Below are positions 26,681-36,185 of a DNA stretch of 57,522 bases, piece by piece. Position 1 is the first letter of the stretch, and every line of letters begins with the position of its first letter. A program made the position numbers and the translations under genes. The DNA comes from an uncultured Paraglaciecola sp. Lineage in GTDB: Bacteria; Pseudomonadota; Gammaproteobacteria; Enterobacterales; Alteromonadaceae. The stretch lies in assembly GCF_913020055.1 (NCBI RefSeq), contig NZ_CAJWCF010000012.1, positions 1 through 57,522 of the forward strand, written 5' to 3'. The notes beneath the pieces were generated by a model, which searched no databases, was not told the origin of the DNA, and was given only the letters and a program-made list of their open reading frames with translations.

Positions 26681-27502
26681 CTAAATAAATAATTGCGCAA
26701 ACATACGCAAGCCAGTAACCAGAAGTAATATGGCAAATAGTCTTTTGAGCAAGGTGCCGTCTATGATGTTGGCTAATTTAGCGCCTATTGGTGCAAACAA
26801 AACAGTCAGTGGCACAATACAAACAAAACCTACAAGGTTAACCAAACCATAAGTGCCAAAGGGTGCATCATTAGGTGTGTTACCAAGTATCAGCATAGTC
26901 ATGGCTGCAGGAAGAGAAATGATTAGACCTATACCAGCCGCAGTGCCTACTGCTTTACGGGCAGGATAACTAAACGCGGTAAGAATAGGCACACTCAATG
27001 TACCGCCACCTATACCTACCATAGCGCTAATAAATCCAATACAACTAGCGAATAGTCGCTGCCAATATTTATTTGGTAGTGACTCGGCAACGTTTGATTT
27101 ACCTTGGCCAAACATCATATTGAGTGCTGCTAAGCTGGCAATTATGCCAAACAAAACACCTAACCATTTGCCACCAAATTGTGTGACCAATAGACTCCCA
27201 ACTATCACACCTAACAGGATATACAAGCACCAAGTTTTAAGTAGGACTAAATCAACGTTTCCTAATTTGTGATGGGATCGAATAGAACTAAGTGAAGTAG
27301 GAACAATAGTCGCTAACGAGGTGGCAGTCGCAATCAATATGGCACTTTGCGCTGATACACCAAAACGTTGAAATAAAAAAAACAACACAGGCACTATTAC
27401 AATGCCACCACCTACACCCAATAATCCCGCTAACAATCCAGCAAAAACACCAGTTGCCAATAAAGCTAAAATCGTTGGCAGGTTGTTTAGAACAACATCC
27501 AT
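26681..27502 (-). CDS. TauE/SafE (TSUP) family permease
   Basis: A 273-residue inner-membrane protein with about eight hydrophobic segments and the internal repeat typical of the family: GLLAGLLGVGGGIVIVPVLF near 25 and GFISAMVGIGGGTLSVPIL near 160. TSUP members export or import small organic sulfur or carboxylic anions; the substrate is not visible here. It is convergent with the TetR gene, with only 12 bp between, so the cluster may need it or it may simply be a neighbour. Confidence 0.9.
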   Translation of the reverse strand: MDVVLNNLPTILALLATGVFAGLLAGLLGVGGGIVIVPVLFFLFQRFGVSAQSAILIATATSLATIVPTSLSSIRSHHKLGNVDLVLLKTWCLYILLGVIVGSLLVTQFGGKWLGVLFGIIASLAALNMMFGQGKSNVAESLPNKYWQRLFASCIGFISAMVGIGGGTLSVPILTAFSYPARKAVGTAAGIGLIISLPAAMTMLILGNTPNDAPFGTYGLVNLVGFVCIVPLTVLFAPIGAKLANIIDGTLLKRLFAILLLVTGLRMFAQLFI

Positions 27503-27818
27503 AATATTCTCTTAAATTATTTGTACTCAAAAACGCTTCAAAGTCTCACTTCACTATTGTCGCGCCTAACTTGGTTATGTTTAACATCTATCCCATAACA
27601 ATATGCATTCAATAATATCAGTATTAATACCAAGCTTTATTAAAAAGTAGAGTGATTAACTTCGATCGTGAGGATAATTCTGAAATTGATTGAGACAAAA
27701 TAGACAAATGAGTAGCGATAATTTTGTTAGCATAATGCTCAACTTATATTCTTTAAATGAACTTTAAATACTCTGATGTATGTAATCAATTTCGTTTCTT
27801 ATACTTGTTTGGTTTTCA
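27503..27818. other. 316-bp divergent intergenic region, no gene seen
   Basis: An AT-rich gap between the divergent TauE/SafE gene and cobB. It must hold promoters for both sides. I see no convincing open frame, RNA gene, strong hairpin or known operator in it. Confidence 0.6.
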
Positions 27819-28565
27819 ATGTTAGGTGATTTCCCAGATTATAACCTTACCCAATTGAAAGTCGTTGTATTAACTGGTGCGGGTATTTCTGCTGAGTCTG
27901 GTTTAAAAACCTTTAGGGATAATAATGGTTTATGGGAACAGCATAGTATTGAGGATGTCGCCACGCCAGAGGGGTTTGAGCGTGATCCAGAACTGGTTTA
28001 TCGATTCTATAATCAAAGAAGGAGCCAGCTACTTAGTACTGAAGTACAACCGAATAAAGCCCATCTAGCATTGGCAAAATTGGAAAATGTATTAGGCAAC
28101 AGCTTCACCCTTGTTACCCAAAATGTTGATAATTTACATCAAAGAGCTGGCAGCAAAAACGTACTAAATATGCACGGCAGTTTGTTATCAGCTAGATGTT
28201 TAGGATCCGGCATTTGTAGCGATATTTTCAGCCATTTAGATCACACTAATCAGTGTGAGTGCTGTCAACCTAAATGTAGTTTACGACCAGATATAGTCTG
28301 GTTTGGGGAAATGCCAAAATATATGCAACAAATTGAAGACCTTTTGTATACTGCAGATGTTTTTATTTCTATCGGTACGTCTGGAACAGTTTATCCCGCT
28401 GCAGGTTTTGTTAGTCAGGCTAATTATAATGGTGCTTACAGTGTAGAATTAAATCTAGAGCCAAGCGCAGGACAATCTGAGTTTGCAGAAAAACACTATG
28501 GGCCGGCAAGCGAATTAGTCGGTCAATTTGTCGACATATTATTACAAGGCCTCAAAATTGACTGA
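27819..28565 (+). CDS. cobB: NAD-dependent protein deacylase (sirtuin, class III type)
   Basis: Removes acetyl and longer acyl groups from lysines using NAD. Motifs: [22 protein letters not shown] near 25, the class III Tyr/Arg pair in YRFYNQRR near 65 (associated with desuccinylase activity), [13 protein letters not shown] with active-site H in LNMHGSL near 120, and a zinc site with cysteines in ARCLGSGIC...CECCQPKC. The 248-residue length is normal. No ribosome site is evident before the ATG; a TTG at 27855, just before the Rossmann strand, is an alternative start. The downstream LysE gene overlaps its end. Confidence 0.93.
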   Translation: MLGDFPDYNLTQLKVVVLTGAGISAESGLKTFRDNNGLWEQHSIEDVATPEGFERDPELVYRFYNQRRSQLLSTEVQPNKAHLALAKLENVLGNSFTLVTQNVDNLHQRAGSKNVLNMHGSLLSARCLGSGICSDIFSHLDHTNQCECCQPKCSLRPDIVWFGEMPKYMQQIEDLLYTADVFISIGTSGTVYPAAGFVSQANYNGAYSVELNLEPSAGQSEFAEKHYGPASELVGQFVDILLQGLKID

Positions 28566-29202
28566 ATACGTACAACAATATTGGTTGGAGTTTATAACTA
28601 TTGCTAGCGTACATTTATTAGCTGTCGCTAGTCCGGGGCCAGATTTTGCTATTGTTTTAAAACACAGCATTAGTTTTGGCCGAAGAGCCGCTATTATCAG
28701 TAGCATTGGTGTTGGCGTCGCTATTTTAATTCATGTCGCTTATTCGTTGTTAGGTATTGGTATTCTCATCAAAACCACACCAATGTTATTTCAAATGTTT
28801 AGTTATGCCGCTGCGACCTATTTGCTTTATTTAGGGTGGGGAGCCATAAGAAGCCCTGCACCTGCCAGCCTAGAACAGGGAGACATTAGAAAAGAAATCC
28901 AAACTATCTCTGATAAGAAGGCTTTTGTGGTGGGTTTTTTAACCAATGGTCTTAATCCTAAAGCAACGTTATTCTTTTTATCAGTATTTGCGGTAGCAGT
29001 ATCACCAGACACGCCAAATATGATTAAACTTGGTTATGGTTTGTACTTAGCTATTGCGACCGGTATCTGGTTTTGTGTGTTGTCGATGTTTTTAAGCTCT
29101 AAAAAAGTAAGTCAGTTCATTGGTCAAAAGGGTTATTGGTTTGATCGGGTTATGGGTGTTGTTTTGATTTTGTTGGCGATCAAACTGGTAATGCCTGTAT
29201 AG
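28558..29202 (+). CDS. LysE/RhtB family amino-acid exporter
   Basis: A 214-residue inner-membrane protein with about six hydrophobic segments. The LysE-family signature is [34 protein letters not shown] near the N-terminus, and [18 protein letters not shown] follows near 140. The substrate is not predictable. I prefer the TTG at 28558: it has AAGG eight bases upstream and overlaps the cobB stop by 8 bp, so it is probably translationally coupled to cobB. A longer reading from a TTG at 28528 has no support. Confidence 0.88.
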   Translation: MTEYVQQYWLEFITIASVHLLAVASPGPDFAIVLKHSISFGRRAAIISSIGVGVAILIHVAYSLLGIGILIKTTPMLFQMFSYAAATYLLYLGWGAIRSPAPASLEQGDIRKEIQTISDKKAFVVGFLTNGLNPKATLFFLSVFAVAVSPDTPNMIKLGYGLYLAIATGIWFCVLSMFLSSKKVSQFIGQKGYWFDRVMGVVLILLAIKLVMPV

Positions 29203-29236
29203 TGCGCCTGTATTGAGTAATAGGATTGATATTTAA

Positions 29237-30007
29237 GTGGAAGAAGAACAACATAAATTTGTAATTCAGGGTGGAAGCCTTGAAAAATCGCTAAAGCGTG
29301 AAACCCAATTAGATCTAAAGGCGATAGCCAAAGAAGCCTGGAATTTGTCAAAAAATGATAAAACCCCAGTGTTACATGGGATGTTGCTGTTAGTGTTTAT
29401 TGCCATTTTATTTGCTTGGGTATTGCAGTCACTTTTTGGGATTACCGATTTGAATGTTTTGCCGCAGCGCATGATGATTGGTCTTAAGTTCGCTGGCGTG
29501 ATTGTCACTACTCCCATTATAGCCGCTATGTTTTTAGTCGGTATTTCACATAGTGTTGGGATCAAACCCAAATTTATATCCATTTTAAAAAATGTAATGG
29601 GGTCTGTATTAGTCATTCTACTGGCATTGTTATTAGCAGCTATGTCAGATGTAGGCTCGTTTGTTGGCGCACAAGTTAGTGTTTTATTAGGTTTGCTAGT
29701 GCTATTTTATATAAACTTAGCAACGGGTTTTTCAATTATGTTGTTGGTTGAAAAAAGGTTAGCTCCGAGCCAATGCGTGATCCAGTCTTTCAAAGTATTC
29801 CACAAATATTGGATGCCACTTTCCATCTTTTATGTAGTTTACTATTGTTGTTTGTTTTTAGGGCTTATGTCTCTAGGTTTTGCCTATATCTGGATTATTC
29901 CATTTTTTATTAATATGAAAGGCATCCTATATAGAGAACTATTTGGGGTTAAAGTGCGTAGTGTTAAGAATGATACAAATAAAGATGAGGCGGTATTTCA
30001 TGCTTAA
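29237..30007 (+). CDS. uncharacterised polytopic membrane protein
   Basis: A 256-residue protein with a charged cytosolic N-terminus of about 45 residues and about six hydrophobic helices (roughly 48-68, 84-106, 117-138, 142-168, 195-220 and 220-232) and a charged C-terminal tail. I do not recognise a named family. The GTG start has AGGA 13 bases upstream, which is rather far. Its last 8 bp overlap the start of the glucosaminidase gene, so the two are tightly coupled, suggesting work in the envelope. Confidence 0.8.
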   Translation: MEEEQHKFVIQGGSLEKSLKRETQLDLKAIAKEAWNLSKNDKTPVLHGMLLLVFIAILFAWVLQSLFGITDLNVLPQRMMIGLKFAGVIVTTPIIAAMFLVGISHSVGIKPKFISILKNVMGSVLVILLALLLAAMSDVGSFVGAQVSVLLGLLVLFYINLATGFSIMLLVEKRLAPSQCVIQSFKVFHKYWMPLSIFYVVYYCCLFLGLMSLGFAYIWIIPFFINMKGILYRELFGVKVRSVKNDTNKDEAVFHA

Positions 30008-30827
30008 TATTGTTAAAGCATCTGTTGTCACTATTGTCGTTGTTATTAGCACCTTAACGTTAATCGTTTTGCTACAAAAACATAGTACTAAAGATGTGTC
30101 TGAAGACATTATTAGTCTTGAAAATATGCATATAGCTCCGTTAGAAATTAGTAAACAACCAGTACCTAACTTTTCTAATTATGCTGATATCACCGATAAA
30201 AAGCGGGCTTTCTTCGCCTACTTACAACCTGAAATACATAGACAGAATGAAATCGTTTTAAAAGAGCGAGAAATGGTGTTTGCATTGCAAGAAACATTTT
30301 TACAACAGCAAGTGTTTAATAAACATCAACAAGAAACATTCAACATGTTGGTGAAGAAATATAAATTCACAGGTGACAAACCCTTGTCTGTTGAGCAAAT
30401 GCTAGAAACCTTAATAAGACGAGTTGATATCATTCCGGAGGCGCTGGTATTAGTTCAAGCAGCGAACGAATCGGGTTGGGGGGCGTCAAGGTTTGCTCAA
30501 AAGGGGTACAACTTTTTTGGTCTTTGGTGTTTTAAAAAGGGCTGTGGTTTTGTGCCTAAACAACGGGACGGCGATGCAGTTCATGAAGTAGCAAAGTTTA
30601 GAGATTTATCACATGCGGTCATGACTTATATACGTAACCTTAATCGTCACTATGCGTACAAAGACTTGCGAGTTATTAGACAGAATTTAAGACAAGAAGA
30701 TAAACCTATCACTGCAAGAGCATTAGCAGAAGGTTTGTCTAGCTATTCTGAGCGAGGTCAGGAATATATTGATGAGTTGTTAAGCATGTTACGGGTTAAT
30801 AAAAAACATATGGATACAACGATTTGA
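30000..30827 (+). CDS. Bax-like glucosaminidase-domain protein
   Basis: A 275-residue protein with one N-terminal membrane helix (VKASVVTIVVVISTLTLIVLL), a linker, and a C-terminal glucosaminidase (GH73-type) domain with catalytic glutamate in LVQAANESGWGASRFAQKGYNFFGLWCF. This is the layout of E. coli Bax, a presumed peptidoglycan N-acetylglucosaminidase facing the periplasm. The ATG at 30000 is chosen: it has GAGG upstream, starts right before the signal anchor, and overlaps the previous gene by 8 bp. A longer frame from 29943 would put about 19 polar residues before the anchor. It overlaps the next gene by 4 bp. Confidence 0.88.
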   Translation: MLNIVKASVVTIVVVISTLTLIVLLQKHSTKDVSEDIISLENMHIAPLEISKQPVPNFSNYADITDKKRAFFAYLQPEIHRQNEIVLKEREMVFALQETFLQQQVFNKHQQETFNMLVKKYKFTGDKPLSVEQMLETLIRRVDIIPEALVLVQAANESGWGASRFAQKGYNFFGLWCFKKGCGFVPKQRDGDAVHEVAKFRDLSHAVMTYIRNLNRHYAYKDLRVIRQNLRQEDKPITARALAEGLSSYSERGQEYIDELLSMLRVNKKHMDTTI

Positions 30828-31459
30828 AAATAATTTTGTTTATTTTGGGTTATCTAGTTGTCAGTGTTAACGCGGTCGCAGATACTTTAGAAGTTGAATA
30901 TGCAAGTTTCTATAGCCACGTTAAAAAACTAGATGATCCAGAGACTAATGCACTAAGGTTCACTTTTGGCTTCCAGCATATTGCTCACAAACGGCTATGT
31001 CATATTAGTAGCGGACAAATCACCACACAAAAACAAACACTTCCTTTGATTGTTGAAAACAATAGTCGCTTCACTGTGCCGACGGATAAAATTCTTAAAA
31101 TGGCTAAGGCTAAGGTAGTCATTGAATTAGATGATCAAGCAAACCAATGTGATATGTCAGTGCAGTTAGAAACGTTACCTAGCTTTTTAAAAATTCAATA
31201 TAGTCACGACGAACTGTTATTACTGTTCAATCAATATCAGGCGTTTTTTGATGAGATGGGAGGTTTTTTATCCTTTATGATGCCGTTACCGCAAGGCTTA
31301 GTTTTACAGTTTGATAATGCAACCGCTCCACTCAAAGAGGGAAAGATATTGTTGGATGAAAATGGGAATGTACGCTTAAGTGAGGACTGGTTGATATTGG
31401 GAAAAGGCTTGGAATTAACAACTCCACCGTTACGCATAACCGCTATCATTGAAAACTAA
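30824..31459 (+). CDS. DUF2987-type exported protein
   Basis: A 211-residue protein with a clear signal peptide (KIILFILGYLVVSVNAVA, likely cleaved before DTLEV), so periplasmic. The body, with YASFYSHVKKLDD, LRFTFGFQHI and the later VQLETLPSFLKIQYS, resembles DUF2987 proteins known from Shewanella and Alteromonas; function unknown. It starts with TTG in a TTGA overlap with the Bax-like gene stop, a typical coupled start. Third gene of the envelope set. Confidence 0.78.
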   Translation: MKIILFILGYLVVSVNAVADTLEVEYASFYSHVKKLDDPETNALRFTFGFQHIAHKRLCHISSGQITTQKQTLPLIVENNSRFTVPTDKILKMAKAKVVIELDDQANQCDMSVQLETLPSFLKIQYSHDELLLLFNQYQAFFDEMGGFLSFMMPLPQGLVLQFDNATAPLKEGKILLDENGNVRLSEDWLILGKGLELTTPPLRITAIIEN

Positions 31460-31539
31460 CGGCCTCTATTTTCCTAAAGGAAAACTATGCAGGAACATGC
31501 AGGAAGAGTCAGACTCCCTGCATTCATTAAGGCTTGTCG

Positions 31540-32088
31540 TTATCTTCTTGAGAATAAACGTCTACTTCCGCCTGTACTGCGGTTGCGACGCATATTAGAA
31601 CGTAATTCTGTTCTCTTACTATCTAACCAGCTATCTCGGTTGATATTGGCTTCAGAGCCTCTACGATTTTCTTCCGTTTTTCTAAAACTACAGAATTGTC
31701 TGTACGCAGACAAATCTTGAGATAATTCCTGAATAACCAATTCGATCATGATGGCATCATCAACGTACCCTAAACCTGGAATATTGTCAGGAACCAGATC
31801 TTCCGGCTCGGTAAAGTAAGCCAGTGATGTCAAAATTTCATTTTTTTCATCTTCAGGCATCTGCCACTCTGCATCTTCTAAGGCAGATATAAGGGTTTCG
31901 AGAGAATCCAATCTTTGTTTTACAAAATCAGGCAAATTAGCCTGTTCCATTTCTGCGCACACGGCACGTGCTTTTATTAATACTTCTGCCGGAGGATACT
32001 CGCTAGCTTTCTTCATAGCGGCTTTCATCATTGTACGAAAATGATCTAAGTCACTGTCAGAGAGTTCGAAACTAATTTGAATGGGCAT
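31540..32088 (-). CDS. DUF1232 (YkvA-like) protein
   Basis: A 182-residue protein. The DUF1232 core is LTSLAYFTEPEDLVPDNIPGLGYVDDAIMIELVIQEL near residue 90-125. It is not clearly membrane-bound, unlike many YkvA proteins. The C-terminal 40 residues are very basic (RRNRSTGGSRRLFSRR) and may bind nucleic acid or phospholipid. The ATG has AAGGA eleven bases upstream. Its start is 83 bp from the end of the broken rssA-like gene on the same strand. Confidence 0.83.
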   Translation of the reverse strand: MPIQISFELSDSDLDHFRTMMKAAMKKASEYPPAEVLIKARAVCAEMEQANLPDFVKQRLDSLETLISALEDAEWQMPEDEKNEILTSLAYFTEPEDLVPDNIPGLGYVDDAIMIELVIQELSQDLSAYRQFCSFRKTEENRRGSEANINRDSWLDSKRTELRSNMRRNRSTGGSRRLFSRR

Positions 32089-32171
32089 TGTTCACAATCC
32101 TTATTTTATTTTAGCTGCCTACCTTAAAGAGCAGTCGAGAGTCTGTCAATTGTACTGTTAAAATAACACAC

Positions 32172-33208
32172 TTATTCTGCACCTAATTGAAACTTAATTT
32201 GTTTGGCAATTCTTTCAACGCTGGCTCGGCCATGTTCAATAAGTTCTGTTGCTCGATAAAACTCCATCATGCCAAAATCGCGAAGCTGCGGCTCAATTAA
32301 TATATCCGGTGGATCGCCAGCTAATCGAGAACGGGTAACCCTTGCTGATAGAATATCTAATGAGCCCGTCATTGCATTGATGATAGAGGGGGCAGGGGGA
32401 ACAATAATCTGTTCTTTACTAGCCAATCCTTCAGATTTTAATTGATCTATATTCGCTGGCTCCAATATCTCAAGACATTCTTCAGTTAAAAATCCTTCTT
32501 CTGCTGCTAGCGCTTCTTCTGATGGCTCTGGATCCTTGTTTCCGGTTTTTTTAAACCATTGCTGGATCTGTTGCTGGCTGCGCTTAAAAAACTCAGATGT
32601 CTTTTTTTGGTTATTGCCATGATCAATTGGATTTGCGTCTAAAGATTGGGGTCTAAAGTCTGCGCTTAAGTTTACCGCAATGACAATATCAGCCCCTAAC
32701 ATTCTGCACATGTTAACCGGCACAGGGTTTACCACTCCGCCGTCAACCAACCACCTATTTTTAAACAACAGCGGCGGGAATAAGCCGGGAATAGCGCAGG
32801 ACGCTTTTACTGCTTCAATTACAGAACCAGTTGTAAAGTCTACTTCGCGACCACTACGCGACCACTATATAAATCAGTGGCGACAGCTGCAAAAGATTTG
32901 TTTAACTCTTCAAAATATTGGAAACTAAACTTATCTTGCAGCGCTTTAAATACTTTTAGACCGCTTACTAAACCGCCTTTATGGAAACCTACACCCATCA
33001 AAGCAAACACTTGCCATTCTGTTAGGCTTTCGACCCATTCAGCCAACTCTGGTAATTTACCAGAAGCATATGCAGCCCCCACATAAGAACCAATAGAACA
33101 TCCAGATACCACATCTATCTGAATACCCATTTCTTCTAAAGCTTGGATTACACCAATATGCGCCCATCCTCGGGATGCGCCACTGCCTAATGCTAATCCG
33201 ATTTTCAT
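32172..33208 (-). pseudogene. rssA: RssA-like patatin phospholipase, frameshifted by an 11-bp duplication
   Basis: The first piece (33208 down to 32840) holds the start, the oxyanion block [18 protein letters not shown] and the nucleophile elbow GCSIGS, then stops early after YSGRVVVAK. The second piece carries the catalytic Asp in RWLVDGGVVNPVPV and the C-terminal GDPPDILIEP, as in E. coli RssA. Removing one copy of the 11-bp tandem repeat at 32846-32867 restores one frame of about 341 residues reading [18 protein letters not shown] across the junction. The cause of the break is therefore clear. A sequencing or assembly error cannot be excluded. The start has AAAGGA, and the gene follows ttcA by 17 bp. 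In the present form Ser and Asp of the dyad are on separate chains, so no activity is expected. Confidence 0.88.
32846..32867. repeat. exact 11-bp tandem duplication (2 copies)
   Basis: CGCGACCACTA occurs twice head to tail (32846-32856 and 32857-32867). It lies inside the rssA-like gene and shifts the frame. Two-copy repeats of this size can be lost or gained by replication slippage. Confidence 0.97.
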
Positions 33209-33225
33209 GTGTTATTCCTTTGATC

Positions 33226-34134
33226 CTAGATATTGGTAATGACCAGTGGTGCAGCCAGTATTGTGTTTGGCGTTACTTGAGAAGTTATTTCTGGTGGATC
33301 AAAGCCAATATCACCATTTTCAAATGGCATGTTTTGGGTTTTTAAACCGACAAAATCAAACTGGCTACTGTCTGCTAAATGCGAAGGCACTACATTTTGT
33401 AGCGCTTTAGACATGGATTCAATTCTTCCAGGAAAACGTAGGTGCCAGTCCTGCAACATGCCCTTAATGACTTTTCTTTGTAGGTTTTCTTGAGAGCCGC
33501 AGAGGTTACAAGGAATTATGGGAAACCCTTGATGTAGCGAATAATCGGCAATATCCTTCTCAGCACAATAAGCCAGAGGGCGTATAACCATTTGTTTGCC
33601 ATCATCACTGACTAGTTTTGGAGGCATAGATTTTAATTGGCCACCATTAAACATATTCAGAAAAAGAGTCTCTAACATGTCATCTCGGTGATGACCCAAG
33701 GCAATTTTGGTCGCCTTTAAACGAGTAGCCGTTTTGTATAAAATTCCACGGCGTAATCGAGAACAAAGGGAGCAGGTGGTTTTTCCTTCAGGGATTTTAT
33801 CTATGACAATTGAATAGGTGTCTTCTTCTACCACTTCAAATTCCACACCAAGTTGAGTCAGGTATTCCGGCAAAACATGTTCTGGAAATCCAGGTTGTTT
33901 CTGATCGAGATTAACCGCAATAATTGAAAAAGTAATGGGTGCTACTTTTTGCATGTGCAGAAGTACGTCCAACATAGTGTAACTATCTTTTCCGCCAGAT
34001 AGACAAACCATCACTTTGTCACCCTCTTCAATCATATTAAAATCAGCTATGGCTTTACCCGTGTTATGTCTGATGCGCTTTTGTAACTTACTGAATAATT
34101 TGTTGTTTGGATTGGTGTTGGGCAATTGATTCAT
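33226..34134 (-). CDS. ttcA: tRNA 2-thiocytidine-32 synthetase
   Basis: ATP-dependent, iron-sulfur enzyme that puts sulfur on cytidine 32 of some tRNAs. The PP-loop is [13 protein letters not shown] near 45; the cluster/catalytic cysteines are in [12 protein letters not shown] near 120 and PCNLCGSQ near 210; [16 protein letters not shown] lies between. Length 302, against 311 in E. coli. No clear ribosome site for the ATG. The rssA-like gene follows after 17 bp and was probably co-transcribed. Confidence 0.94.
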   Translation of the reverse strand: MNQLPNTNPNNKLFSKLQKRIRHNTGKAIADFNMIEEGDKVMVCLSGGKDSYTMLDVLLHMQKVAPITFSIIAVNLDQKQPGFPEHVLPEYLTQLGVEFEVVEEDTYSIVIDKIPEGKTTCSLCSRLRRGILYKTATRLKATKIALGHHRDDMLETLFLNMFNGGQLKSMPPKLVSDDGKQMVIRPLAYCAEKDIADYSLHQGFPIIPCNLCGSQENLQRKVIKGMLQDWHLRFPGRIESMSKALQNVVPSHLADSSQFDFVGLKTQNMPFENGDIGFDPPEITSQVTPNTILAAPLVITNI

Positions 34135-34252
34135 GAATATGGCTTATGTTTTATCGGCTAAAAAAGGTTGTAACCCGCAAGTTGTTAAGCAATTATACTG
34201 AAAAAACTCTCCTTTATTAACTAAACCTTCGTTTAATGGATAGCTTGCTTAT

Positions 34253-34936
34253 ATGCCACACAGTTTATCAATTAAAAATTTGCTTTTCACATGGCCTAAG
34301 AAAAGTGATTTTTCCCTAGAAATACCCAATTGGCAGGTAGAAACAGGAAAAAAAGTGTTTCTGTATGGCCGCTCAGGGCAGGGCAAATCTACCTTGTTAA
34401 ACTTGATATCTGGCATTGAAAATCGTTATTCGGGGCATATCCAAGTGTTAGGTCAAGACTTGGCTTCACTTAGTCAAAGACAGAAAGACACTTTTAGAGC
34501 CAATAATATTGGCATCATATTTCAACAATTTAATTTGTTGCCATATTTGTCTGCAGAGCAGAACATACTTCTCGCTCAGAGATTCAAAAGTTCTGATAAA
34601 AAACTGCAACCTGAAAACTTGGCTTCAATATGCGACCGATTAGAATTAACTCGTAGCTTACTTAAACAAAAAGCTAATGAACTCAGTGTGGGTCAGCAAC
34701 AACGTGTGGCAGTGGCAAGGGCGTTATATGGTTCACCTAGATTAATTATTGCTGACGAGCCTACTTCGGCACTAGATACCCAAACCAGAGAACAATTTAT
34801 CCAGCTACTACTAGACAGTGCGCAATCTTCAACCGTAATATTTGTCAGTCATGATATGTCTTTGGCGCCACACTTTGATCAACAACTGGATTTAGCAAGA
34901 TTACAGCAGCAAAGGAGTGACCTTGATGTTGCTTAA
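34253..34936 (+). CDS. ABC transporter ATP-binding protein (LolD/MacB type)
   Basis: A 227-residue ATPase. Walker A GRSGQGKST near 39, Q-loop IIFQQFNLLPYLSA near 88, signature LSVGQQQRVAVARAL near 145, Walker B LIIADEPTSALD near 165, H-loop VSHD near 200. It pairs with the FtsX-type permease that overlaps its end by 11 bp. The pair looks like a type VII (mechanotransmission) ABC system rather than an importer: no binding protein is present. Cargo unknown. Confidence 0.9.
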   Translation: MPHSLSIKNLLFTWPKKSDFSLEIPNWQVETGKKVFLYGRSGQGKSTLLNLISGIENRYSGHIQVLGQDLASLSQRQKDTFRANNIGIIFQQFNLLPYLSAEQNILLAQRFKSSDKKLQPENLASICDRLELTRSLLKQKANELSVGQQQRVAVARALYGSPRLIIADEPTSALDTQTREQFIQLLLDSAQSSTVIFVSHDMSLAPHFDQQLDLARLQQQRSDLDVA

Positions 34937-36158
34937 ATTGGTATTGGCTAGTTTATGGTCTAGGCGAGTTATGGCAATTCTTACATGTACGTCAATTGCC
35001 ATTAGTATGTTGGTGTTGATTGGCGTAGAACATTTGCGTGCTGAGATTAAAAGCAACTTTGAACGAACGGTTTCCGGCGTTGATTTAATAGTGGGTGGCC
35101 GCACCAGTGGCATTAATTTATTACTGTTTTCGGTGTTCAAAATAGGCAACCCGAGTAACAACATTCTGTGGAAAAGTTACCAAGATATTATCAATATTAA
35201 TCAAGTGGCATGGTCAGTGCCAATTTCGATGGGAGATTCGCATAAAGGGTTTTCGGTAATTGGTACTACTAACGATTATTTTGAATATTTTAAATACGCA
35301 GATAAACAAAAGATTAGCTTTGTTCAAGGTAAGTCGTTTACACGCTTATATGAGGTCGTATTAGGCGCTGATGTAGCTAAAAAATTAGGTTACAGTTTAG
35401 ACCAATCTTTGGTCATGTCCCATGGCACAGCCAAAGTCAGTTTCACTCATCATGACGACCATTCTTTTAAGGTTGTGGGTATCTTAAAGCCTACAGGCAC
35501 ACCTGCTGATCAGTCTTTGTACATCCCGTTACAAGGCATTGATATTCTTCACAACAAACAAGAAATCCAGAATAAATTGTTAGTGGATGTGCCTTTAGGA
35601 AAAAACTATCAGCCTCAATTAAGTGCATTTTTTGTTGGCAGTAAAAGTAAGATAGCCATTCTACGATTGCAGAGAAATATTAATCAGTATGTGCAAGAAC
35701 CTCTTAGCGCGATTTTACCTACTTTGGCGCTACGTGAACTGTGGCAAATTGTCGGTACTGTTGAAATTAGTTTAATGATAATTTCATGGCTGATCTTAGC
35801 TACTGCGCTAATTTGTATGACGACTATGTTATTGGCTTCAATGAAAGAGCGAGAGCGGGAGTTAGCAGTGTTAAGGGCATTGGGTGCCAATGAATATATC
35901 ATTATTCTACTCATTGGCGCCGAGGCGCTTGTACTCACTCTTATTGGTGCATTAGTAGGTTATGTATTAGTGACTGTTGGCTTATTATTTGGGCAAGCCC
36001 TTCTAGAACAGCATTTTGCTTTGTACATCCAACCCTATGCTGATTTAACAACAGTCGGATATTATTTTCTAATTGCGGCATCTGCGGCTATTTTATTGTC
36101 TTTTGTCCCAGCTTTAATAGCCTATAAAAAATCACTGATGGCGAGCCTAAATTATTAA
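34926..36158 (+). CDS. FtsX-type ABC permease (MacB/LolE-like)
   Basis: A 410-residue inner-membrane protein with one N-terminal helix (about 14-34), a periplasmic MacB-like core of about 230 residues, and three C-terminal helices forming the FtsX domain (about 275-405, with MKERERELAVLRALGA between helices). The ATG at 34926 is taken because AAGGAG lies eight bases upstream; the in-frame GTG at 34917 overlaps that ribosome site. It lies just after the ATPase, and the two should form one complex. Convergent with nuoN, with only 27 bp between. Confidence 0.9.
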   Translation: MLLKLVLASLWSRRVMAILTCTSIAISMLVLIGVEHLRAEIKSNFERTVSGVDLIVGGRTSGINLLLFSVFKIGNPSNNILWKSYQDIININQVAWSVPISMGDSHKGFSVIGTTNDYFEYFKYADKQKISFVQGKSFTRLYEVVLGADVAKKLGYSLDQSLVMSHGTAKVSFTHHDDHSFKVVGILKPTGTPADQSLYIPLQGIDILHNKQEIQNKLLVDVPLGKNYQPQLSAFFVGSKSKIAILRLQRNINQYVQEPLSAILPTLALRELWQIVGTVEISLMIISWLILATALICMTTMLLASMKERERELAVLRALGANEYIIILLIGAEALVLTLIGALVGYVLVTVGLLFGQALLEQHFALYIQPYADLTTVGYYFLIAASAAILLSFVPALIAYKKSLMASLNY

Positions 36159-36185
36159 ATGTCTAGTGTGCTTAGTCAGTAAAAA

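Noticed and set aside
27681-27700. TTGAT half-site in the cobB upstream region
   Set aside because: The second half does not match ATCAA at the needed distance, so it is not an FNR box.
31499-31523. Hairpin-like GCAGG...CCTGC sequence
   Set aside because: Imperfect stem with a bulge and no T-run on either strand; not enough for a terminator.
31487-31720. Plus-strand 77-codon frame with AAGGA before its ATG
   Set aside because: Most of it is antisense to the end of the DUF1232 gene, and its composition mirrors that gene's Arg-rich tail. No family resemblance.
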